From assembly GCA_023460315.1 (NCBI GenBank), contig JAEWQO010000042.1, forward strand, positions 1-48,097: a stretch of 48,097 bases of DNA, in the 5' to 3' direction. The notes beneath the pieces are model-generated. The model saw only the letters and a list, made by a program, of their open reading frames with translations, was not told where the DNA came from and did no database searches. Shown in pieces: positions 42,839 through 48,097 of the stretch (the first letter of the stretch is position 1; every line of letters begins with the position of its first letter). The DNA is from Actinomycetes bacterium (GTDB taxonomy: Bacteria; Actinomycetota; Coriobacteriia; Coriobacteriales; Eggerthellaceae). A program made the position numbers and the translations under genes.

Positions 42839-42894
42839 ATTTTGGAACGCGGTTCAGACGCCCCTCCCTTTCGGCTTTGGGATGGCGGGCGATG

Positions 42895-43806
42895 CTAAGC
42901 GAGTTCGGACACCAGGCGTTTGACAAGGCGGGTGACCTGTTCGGTCGGGCAGCTTGAATAGAACAACCTGATGTCGTAGTCGTATTCCCTGGTCTTGAGG
43001 GGCAGGGCGACGTACTCCTTGTCTTCGCTTGTGCAGAGCTGCTTCGCCATCGATTCGGGGACCATGAGCAGTGCCCCGTTCAGTCCGGAGAGCAGCACTT
43101 CCGCAAAGGATTCCGAGTTCCGCGTTTCAAGGTTCCCGGGCACGTCTCCCGGTATGCCGTTGAGGCGGCAGATGTCCTGCAGGTGCTTGCGGTTCGCATG
43201 GTCCTTATTCGTCCGCAGCGAGACGAAGGACGACGAGCGTATGTCTGGTATGTCCAGGAAGGGCTGTTCTGCAAGGGGATGGGAGCGTTCCATCAGCGCA
43301 TATGATTGCTCGGAAGACAGCTTCACGGTGTTGAGGTCGTGCGTGTCGATCATTCCCGAGAAAGGCTCGATTGCCACATCCAGCTCGTTGGCTCGAATGA
43401 GGTCGAACGGGGTCTGGCCGACATCGTTCACCAGCCTGATGGTCAGGCGCGGGTCCTCGTCTTTCAGGTTGCGGCACGCCATCTTGAATGTGGTGGCTGC
43501 ATTTGATTCCAGCAATCCGCTCACCCTGACAACCAGGGGTCGGTTGGCACGCAGCTCAGTCATGCTGTCCAGCATTTTCCTGTATGAGTTCGACATGACG
43601 GATGCCCAGTGAAGGAACACCTCTCCCTCTGGAGTCAACTGCATCGGTGAGGTTGTCCGGTCAAAGAACTCAGCCCCAAAACGCTTCTCTAAAGCAAGAA
43701 GATGCCTGCTGAGAGCCGGTTGGGTCACATGCAGCTCCCGAGCGGCTTCCGACAGGTTCCCATGCTTTGCGATCATCCCGAATTCTTCGAACAGCTCGAC
43801 ATCCAT
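42895..43806 (-). CDS. LysR-family transcriptional regulator
   Basis: A 303-residue LTTR. The N-terminal winged helix shows ELFEEFGMIAKHGNLSEAARELHVTQPALSRHLLALE, followed by a linker and an LTTR effector domain with two alpha/beta subdomains (about 90-300). It is divergent from the cytochrome-flavoprotein pair, the usual arrangement for a regulator sensing the reductase's substrate. Start ATG 43806 has AAGGGG upstream; a GTG six bases before is an alternative. Two palindromes in the shared intergenic gap are candidate operators. Confidence 0.94.
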   Translation of the reverse strand: MDVELFEEFGMIAKHGNLSEAARELHVTQPALSRHLLALEKRFGAEFFDRTTSPMQLTPEGEVFLHWASVMSNSYRKMLDSMTELRANRPLVVRVSGLLESNAATTFKMACRNLKDEDPRLTIRLVNDVGQTPFDLIRANELDVAIEPFSGMIDTHDLNTVKLSSEQSYALMERSHPLAEQPFLDIPDIRSSSFVSLRTNKDHANRKHLQDICRLNGIPGDVPGNLETRNSESFAEVLLSGLNGALLMVPESMAKQLCTSEDKEYVALPLKTREYDYDIRLFYSSCPTEQVTRLVKRLVSELA

Positions 43807-43855
43807 CGTCACCCCTTATCTCCCCAAACGGAAGTATAGCATGCTCCGATTTCCC

Positions 43856-43901
43856 TGATGCAGCATCACGGGGGGCGACGCATGAAGCATAGCCTCTATG
43901 C
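43856..43901. promoter_or_regulatory. Two palindromes in the LysR/cytochrome divergent region
   Basis: TGATGC-A-GCATCA (43856-43868) and GCATAG-CCT-CTATGC (43887-43901), centres 32 bases apart, about three helical turns. The second has the ATA...TAT core of LysR-type boxes. Direct GGCGGAT repeats at 43914-43920 and 43928-43934 lie 14 bases apart. Confidence 0.5.
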
Positions 43902-44036
43902 GGAAAGCTTATAGGCGGATGCCGTCAGGCGGATAGCGCCATGCGCGCTCTGTCGCGAATGTCGTGGGTATCTTCATTTCCCCTACCGCAGGCCAGATTT
44001 ATAGAATTCAGCGTGGAGAGACAGGGAGGAGGGAAT

Positions 44037-44663
44037 ATGGAAGAGTCAGAAGAAGAGAGGGAGCCTGAGGGCGTCGATCAAGCGGATGCTCCTCAGGCGA
44101 AAAGGCGGAAGAAGTGGCCGATAGCGCTTGCGGTTGTCGTGGTTGTGGCCGCGTGCGCGGGCGGTGGCATGTGGGTGTGGCACGAGCAGCCTTCGTTCTG
44201 CGCGGCAATCTGCCACGACACCATGAATTCGTACGTGGAAAGCTGGGAGGACAGCTCGTACACCGTGCACGCGCATGCCGAGCAAGGCATCGCCTGCCTC
44301 GATTGCCACAAGCCGGTACTATCGGAGCAGGTGCAGGAGGCGGTCAAGCAGGTGACGGGCGACTACACCTTGCCGCTTGCGAAGATGGAGGTGGATGACA
44401 GCTTCTGCCTGAGAGACGGATGCCACACGCGGGCCGACGTCGAGCAGGGAACCGCCACCATGGAAGTCGACGGCACGAAGGTCAATCCCCATACGCAGAC
44501 GGTCAACGCGGCAGCGACCAACCCGCACGACGGCAGTGGAGAACAGCCGGCATGCTCCGAATGCCACACCATGCACCGGGCTTCGAAAGGGATGGACTAT
44601 TGCTACAGCTGCCATCATGCCGAGACGTTTGCGGTATGCGAGAGCTGCCACGACCATCGTTGA
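44037..44663 (+). CDS. Membrane-anchored multihaem cytochrome c (NapC/Cgr1-like)
   Basis: A 208-residue electron-transfer protein, predicted to take electrons from menaquinol and pass them to the flavoprotein next door. Residues 28-48 form one membrane span after an acidic cytoplasmic start, the rest is outside. Haem motifs: FCAAICH (CX3CH, 55-60), CLDCH (87-91), CLRDGCH (CX4CH, 124-130), CSECH (173-177), CYSCH (189-193) and CESCH (201-205). Thus four standard and two atypical sites. The paired LysR, cytochrome and flavin reductase design is known for Eggerthellaceae (e.g. the digoxin Cgr pair). GGGAGGAGGG precedes ATG 44037. Cotranscribed with 44718. Confidence 0.92.
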   Translation: MEESEEEREPEGVDQADAPQAKRRKKWPIALAVVVVVAACAGGGMWVWHEQPSFCAAICHDTMNSYVESWEDSSYTVHAHAEQGIACLDCHKPVLSEQVQEAVKQVTGDYTLPLAKMEVDDSFCLRDGCHTRADVEQGTATMEVDGTKVNPHTQTVNAAATNPHDGSGEQPACSECHTMHRASKGMDYCYSCHHAETFAVCESCHDHR

Positions 44664-44717
44664 TGGATTGGGGCGCGGCCGGCCAAGGAGCCGGCTGGAC
44701 AACAAGGAGGAGGAAAC

Positions 44718-46343
44718 ATGGGTGTTTCAGTATCGAGGCGTAAATTTTTGACGATCGGCGCCGTTGGCGCGGCGACGGCAATGGGAAGCTTGGCGCTCAC
44801 GGGGTGCGCGTCAAACGGCAACGGCGGTGCCGACGCCTCGTCGGTCAAGTGGGACCATGAGGCTGACGTGGTCGTCGTCGGCTACGGGGGAGCTGGTGCT
44901 TCAGCTGCCATCGGGGCCGCCCGGGCTGGATCGACGGTCATCGTGTTGGAGAAGGCGCCCGAGGGTGAAGAAGGCGGGAATCTGGGCGTATGCGGAGGCG
45001 GATGGATAGCGGTCGACGAGTCCAACCTCTCCGGTGCTTTTGACTTCATAAAGGCACAGGTGCCCTCATCCGTGACCGATGAGGAAATCCAGGGATTCGT
45101 GGATGAGCTTGTGGGAACGCCGGAATTTGTGGAGAGTTGCGGAGCCAAGCTCGGCGAAGTGGGGAAGGCTCCCGGATGCCTGTACCCAAACCTGGTCGGC
45201 GCGGAGGCAATCCCCGGTTCCCAGAATGCGGGAGGTCCCGGAAAGAAGCTGTTCTCCCATCTCAAGGAGACGGCCGAAAGCCTTTCAGGCGTGCAGGTCA
45301 TGTATGAGACGCCGGGATACAAGCTCATATTCGACCCCGAAACCAAAGAGGTCTTTGGCGTGGTGGCGAAGCAGGGCGATGCGGAGATCAACGTCAAGGC
45401 GAAACGCGGGGTGATCCTCGCCCTCGGCGGATACGAGAACAATCTTGAGATGGCCCACCAGTACTGTGCTCCGGAAGTGCCCATCTACCCATGGGGCACT
45501 CCGTACAACACGGGCGACGGCTTCCCGATGATTTCGGAAGTTGGGGCAAAGCAGCGTCACTTCGCCTCCGTCGAATGGGGCTCGTTCTGCTTCAAGAAGG
45601 CGTCTGACGTCGCCGGCACCGCGGTGGCCATCGTCTACACGGCCGACCAGTTCGACAATGCAATTCTGGTCAACAAGTACGGCAAACGTTTTCAGGACGA
45701 GATTGCGCACAATGCGGGATTCTTGCCCACGCCCACGCACGACAAGCGGTATCCGCTTGCGCAGCTGGTGTACGATCCGGTCGAGAAGATGGAATACACC
45801 AATCTGCCTTTCTATATGGTCTTCGACGAGACGAAGCGGGCTGCCGGCCCCTTGGCGAACCTCGCTTCGAAGGATTCCGGCCAGACGTGGTGTGGCGTGC
45901 ACAAGAACTTCACCTGGTCTGACGACAACATGGCAGAGGTGGACAAGGGGTATATATTCAAGGCGGACACCATCGAGGAGCTTGCCAAGCAGGCCGGCGT
46001 CGACCCGGCTGCCTTGAAGGAGACGGTTGACGGCTGGAATGCCACGGTTGCTGCAGGCGTTGACGCGGAGTTTGGACGCACGGGGCAGCTGACCCCCATT
46101 TCGACGCCTCCTTTCTATATGAGTGAAATGGCTCTGAGCTTCATCAACACCCAAGGAGGCCCCGAGCGCGATGCGGCGCATCATGTGATCGATTGGGAAG
46201 GCAACGTCATCCCTCGCCTGTATGCGGGCGGAGAGTTTGGTTCCATCTATGGCTTCCTGTATCAGGGCGCTGGCAATGTGCCGGAGGCGATGGGAACCCG
46301 TGTGGCGGGGGAGAATGCGGCCGCGGAGGAGACTTGGGCCTAG
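44718..46343 (+). CDS. Tat-exported FAD-binding reductase (flavocytochrome c-like)
   Basis: A 541-residue flavoprotein. Tat signal SRRKFLTIG with an LTGCAS lipobox-like end, then the FAD dinucleotide motif VVVVGYGGAGASAAIGAARAG and GGNLGVCGGG. The C-terminal FAD part has GGEFGSIYGFLYQGAGNVPE. In Shewanella fumarate reductases the corresponding segment is GxxHG with catalytic His and a later Arg; here it is SIYG with Tyr, so fumarate is an unlikely substrate. Typical for Eggerthellaceae reductases of aromatic, steroid-like or plant compounds. No haem domain, consistent with the separate cytochrome. Strong terminator at 46393-46433 ends the unit. Confidence 0.93.
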   Translation: MGVSVSRRKFLTIGAVGAATAMGSLALTGCASNGNGGADASSVKWDHEADVVVVGYGGAGASAAIGAARAGSTVIVLEKAPEGEEGGNLGVCGGGWIAVDESNLSGAFDFIKAQVPSSVTDEEIQGFVDELVGTPEFVESCGAKLGEVGKAPGCLYPNLVGAEAIPGSQNAGGPGKKLFSHLKETAESLSGVQVMYETPGYKLIFDPETKEVFGVVAKQGDAEINVKAKRGVILALGGYENNLEMAHQYCAPEVPIYPWGTPYNTGDGFPMISEVGAKQRHFASVEWGSFCFKKASDVAGTAVAIVYTADQFDNAILVNKYGKRFQDEIAHNAGFLPTPTHDKRYPLAQLVYDPVEKMEYTNLPFYMVFDETKRAAGPLANLASKDSGQTWCGVHKNFTWSDDNMAEVDKGYIFKADTIEELAKQAGVDPAALKETVDGWNATVAAGVDAEFGRTGQLTPISTPPFYMSEMALSFINTQGGPERDAAHHVIDWEGNVIPRLYAGGEFGSIYGFLYQGAGNVPEAMGTRVAGENAAAEETWA

Positions 46344-46392
46344 ATCGGAGCTTTTGATTTTTCTCGTGCCCGACTCATGTGTGGCACAGAGC

Positions 46393-46433
46393 GCGGCGGC
46401 CAGCATTCCCCTCCCTGCTGGTCGCCGCGTTTG
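46393..46433 (+). terminator. Strong terminator after the flavoprotein gene
   Basis: A 13-base stem (one G-U) with a 10-base loop begins 50 bases after the stop and is followed by GTTTGG. Confidence 0.75.
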
Positions 46434-46845
46434 GTTGGGGATGGTCTGCTGGAGAGGGGGTGGGCTGGCTTGGATGTGCTGGTCTCAAGAAAGCTTCGAG
46501 GACATGCCGCGTTTCTTCAGGGAGAAGCGTGGCACACGTCCGGTTTGGAGGGAGAGGCTTTGGAGAGTGTTTAAATGCTTGCCCTTGCTTTGTCGTTTGA
46601 GCCAGGCGCGCCTCTTCTAGCTCTCGCCTTTAATTTGGTGTTGGGTTTTGAATACACCCTCCAACTCTCCCTGGTTAAAAAGAGTTTCAAGGATTGTCCG
46701 CAGCTTCTTTTCTGGCGTGTTAATTGGGCGTATAAACTGATTCTTTCTGGATACGGGACAATATCTGATATCTGGTGAGGATAATTGAAAGCGAAGGGCA
46801 ATGTGCCCGTCGCTTTCTGCGAAGCACTTAAGGGAGTAAAAAATA
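46434..46845. other. AT-richer intergenic region
   Basis: About 410 bases. No supported gene on either strand. A long hairpin (46787-46817, 14-base arms with one mismatch and a 3-base loop) can end transcription of the minus-strand 58-residue gene. Base composition shifts from GC-rich to AT-richer here, as in the following genes. Confidence 0.6.
46787..46817 (-). terminator. Long hairpin downstream of the 58-residue gene
   Basis: 14-base arms with one mismatch flank ATG; reads similarly on both strands. About 30 bases after the small gene's stop. Confidence 0.5.
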
Positions 46846-47022
46846 TTACTTCTTGTCTCTTTCTTGTGCCATTGGCTCCTTTGTGTTTTCTATTATATGG
46901 AGCCTTTTGAGTTCATCCTTTACCACAGCACGAACAATCAGATACAGAATAAGAGACACAATAACGAGACCGCCTATGAAAAATACTATATTAAGGAGGA
47001 TGACGAAAAAATTAACATGCAT
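46846..47022 (-). CDS. 58-residue single-pass membrane protein
   Basis: A minus-strand frame too short for most gene callers. It starts at ATG 47022 with GAGAAAAGG about 8-10 bases before, and ends TAA at 46846. Residues 4-30 (FFVILLNIVFFIGGLVIVSLILYLIV) form a single long hydrophobic span; it is 26 residues so I note only part of it: FFIGGLVIVSLILYL. A charged cytoplasmic-type tail follows (RAVVKDELKRLHIIENTKEP...RDKK). The plus-strand alternatives here look like noise. It is downstream of the Tat-exported protein gene on the same strand, with an inverted repeat between. No family recognised. Confidence 0.65.
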   Translation of the reverse strand: MHVNFFVILLNIVFFIGGLVIVSLILYLIVRAVVKDELKRLHIIENTKEPMAQERDKK

Positions 47023-47065
47023 GTTCAGCAGCCTTTTCTCGGATTGTCATGCCGTAGTCCAAACG

Positions 47066-47102
47066 CGACATCAGTTGACCCATTTTAGGCCAACTGATGT
47101 CG
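47066..47102. promoter_or_regulatory. 12-base inverted repeat between Tat gene and small membrane gene
   Basis: CGACATCAGTTG (47066-47077) and CAACTGATGTCG (47091-47102) with a 13-base loop. Could attenuate or process the transcript, or bind a regulator. It lies between the stop at 47124 and the start at 47022. Confidence 0.6.
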
Positions 47103-47123
47103 TAGGTAAAGAATACTGAAGGC

Positions 47124-47756
47124 CTAAGGGAGATGTATGGTTGCCCTATTGCTCTCGGCACCAAATTCAACGTAAAATGCTTGGTGCGCCGTCCATACTA
47201 CAAGAGGATTTGCCCAGTCAGCTGCCTCAATGTACAAACCAAATCCTTTTGCCAGTGTTCGACCGCCATCTAGGCGAACCGGGGCCGTGCTGCCTTCCTC
47301 CGTGACGCCCGTCCGTAAATCGGCGGCATATGCATAGCAGCTGTGAACGTCTCCAAAGCGTGCCACTCCATACTCGTCGATTGCTCGATAATAAGACGTA
47401 GTGAATCCTATCAATGCGATAGAGGTGACATGTCCTGGCATTGCATACTGGTATGTTCCCGTGCAGAGAGAATCCGCTCCTCTTGCAAGCGGAAACTGCT
47501 CAACTACGACAGGCTCTTCTCCTTCGGCCAAAGATTTTGCAACAGCTTCTTCATATTTCATGCGTGCAAAATCATTGGCACGCTTTATCTCGGGGCAGTT
47601 AGTTTCATCTAGATTATAATAAATTTTTTCTTGTTCTTCAGCATATGCAGATTTAGGTAATGCTATGCCCGATGCTCCAGCAATCAGAAGGCTGGCGGCA
47701 CCCATCGTGCCAGCCTTTATCGCCTCTCGTCGCGTTACTTTTCCATCCAATTTCAT
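47124..47756 (-). CDS. Tat-exported 210-residue protein of unknown function
   Basis: A secreted protein. N-terminus VTRREAIKAGTMGAASLLIAG is a twin-arginine signal (TRREAIK) with a cleavage site after KSAYA. The mature part of about 175 residues is mixed alpha/beta-like, with CTGTYQYAMPG, ALIGFTTSYYRA and HSCYAYAADLRTG segments and a C-terminus ending QAFYVEF plus 12 residues. Three Cys may form a pair. Start ATG 47756 has AAGGAG 7 bases upstream. The upstream gene (47776) repeats the C-terminus, so this belongs to a small family duplicated here. No family recognised. Base composition is AT-richer than in the rest of the window. Confidence 0.75.
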   Translation of the reverse strand: MKLDGKVTRREAIKAGTMGAASLLIAGASGIALPKSAYAEEQEKIYYNLDETNCPEIKRANDFARMKYEEAVAKSLAEGEEPVVVEQFPLARGADSLCTGTYQYAMPGHVTSIALIGFTTSYYRAIDEYGVARFGDVHSCYAYAADLRTGVTEEGSTAPVRLDGGRTLAKGFGLYIEAADWANPLVVWTAHQAFYVEFGAESNRATIHLP

Positions 47757-47775
47757 AAGTCGACTCCTTGCAGCT

Positions 47776-48048
47776 TTATGGGGTAAAAACACTCAACGTT
47801 TGAGAATACGCATAAAATTCAACGTAAAAAGCTTGCACGATCTCGAAATAATCTCCAACGGATGAAGTGCCTCTCAGTCGAAGGCTGTACTGTGCAGCAA
47901 GGGTGGAATCGTGCGCATTGATAAGCGCGTATGAGCAATAGAGAACATCGACAGGAAACATTGTTGTTGTCGATCGCGTGCCGAATGTTGGTGTAAGGAA
48001 AAATTTGAGTTGAGGGCTGAAATAGCCTAACCATGAAAATACGGTCAT
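47776..48048 (-). CDS. Short paralogue (C-terminal part) of the Tat-exported protein
   Basis: A 90-residue frame whose end (QAFYVEF plus 12 residues, ending in Pro) copies the end of the next gene; the DNA at 47815-47835 equals 47163-47183 at 20 of 21 bases. It lacks the Tat signal. An in-frame TAG at 48052-48054 directly precedes the ATG, and an open frame from the window edge runs up to that TAG, so this is either a truncated copy, a full copy with a nonsense codon, or an independent small gene. RBS is poor. Only 19 bases separate it from the downstream gene. Confidence 0.45.
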   Translation of the reverse strand: MTVFSWLGYFSPQLKFFLTPTFGTRSTTTMFPVDVLYCSYALINAHDSTLAAQYSLRLRGTSSVGDYFEIVQAFYVEFYAYSQTLSVFTP

Positions 48049-48097
48049 CGTCTAGAATCTGTTAACGACCAAGAAAACGGATTCAAGGAAAGGCGAT

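Noticed and set aside
46853..47119. Plus-strand frames in the AT-rich region
   Set aside because: Opposite to the minus-strand 58-residue gene, which has the better RBS and a coherent membrane-protein sequence.
48052..48097. Separate gene ending at the window edge (minus strand)
   Set aside because: Only 15 codons are visible before TAG; may be an upstream gene end or the N-terminal side of the 47776 copy, so not annotated on its own.

Overview
This is a high-GC bacterial chromosome segment, most likely from an anaerobic actinobacterium of the class Coriobacteriia (Eggerthellaceae-like). The grounds are an exported tetra/hexahaem cytochrome paired with a Tat-exported FAD reductase under a divergent LysR regulator, a membrane LuxR-type regulator, a sortase, a LAxTG wall-anchored protease, GTG/ATG starts with strong Shine-Dalgarno sites, and a housekeeping block (greA-lysS-clpC-ispD-ispF-cysS) of familiar actinobacterial type. 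Assignment to family is inference; no rRNA gene is present.

Layout. 0.2-6 kb is a polyphosphate module: ppk1 and a short Ppx/GppA phosphatase on the minus strand, divergent from a two-domain PPK2 (polyphosphate:AMP phosphotransferase), followed by a 39-residue membrane protein. 6.3-13.6 kb is a class B sortase gene overlapping purF, then purM, purN, an XdhC-like gene and purH, i.e. a partial purine operon with two unexpected members. 13.8-21.5 kb holds an ATP-grasp enzyme, a flippase-like membrane protein, a solute-binding lipoprotein with no permease next to a membrane GGDEF/EAL protein, and a hotdog thioesterase. After a 660-base non-coding stretch come tRNA-Pro(CGG), tatA, greA, lysS, clpC (with a CIRCE operator), ispD-ispF, cysS, a U32 protein and a 99-residue protein (22.2-32.6 kb).

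32.7-39.9 kb holds an MFS exporter divergent from a 7TM-DISM/LuxR one-component regulator, then a 1227-residue subtilase with TIG and kelch-like parts and a LASTG cell-wall signal. 40-43 kb is a set of small genes (MGMT-like protein, rhomboid protease, a deformylase-like protein lacking its catalytic Glu, VF530 protein) and a transposase remnant. 42.9-46.3 kb is a respiratory cassette: LysR regulator / multihaem cytochrome c / Tat flavoprotein. The last 1.5 kb is visibly AT-richer and carries minus-strand genes for a Tat-exported small protein, a short paralogue of it, and a 58-residue membrane protein, consistent with recent acquisition.

How the parts fit: TatA probably serves export of the two Tat substrates seen here; the cytochrome would pass menaquinol electrons to the flavoprotein; the sortase family and the LAxTG protease do not match by class, so the protease anchor enzyme is probably elsewhere. 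The most promising undescribed units are the solute-binding protein/GGDEF-EAL pair, the 7TM-DISM-LuxR/subtilase neighbourhood, the XdhC-like protein inside the purine operon, and the Tat-protein duplication with its hidden small membrane gene at the right edge.
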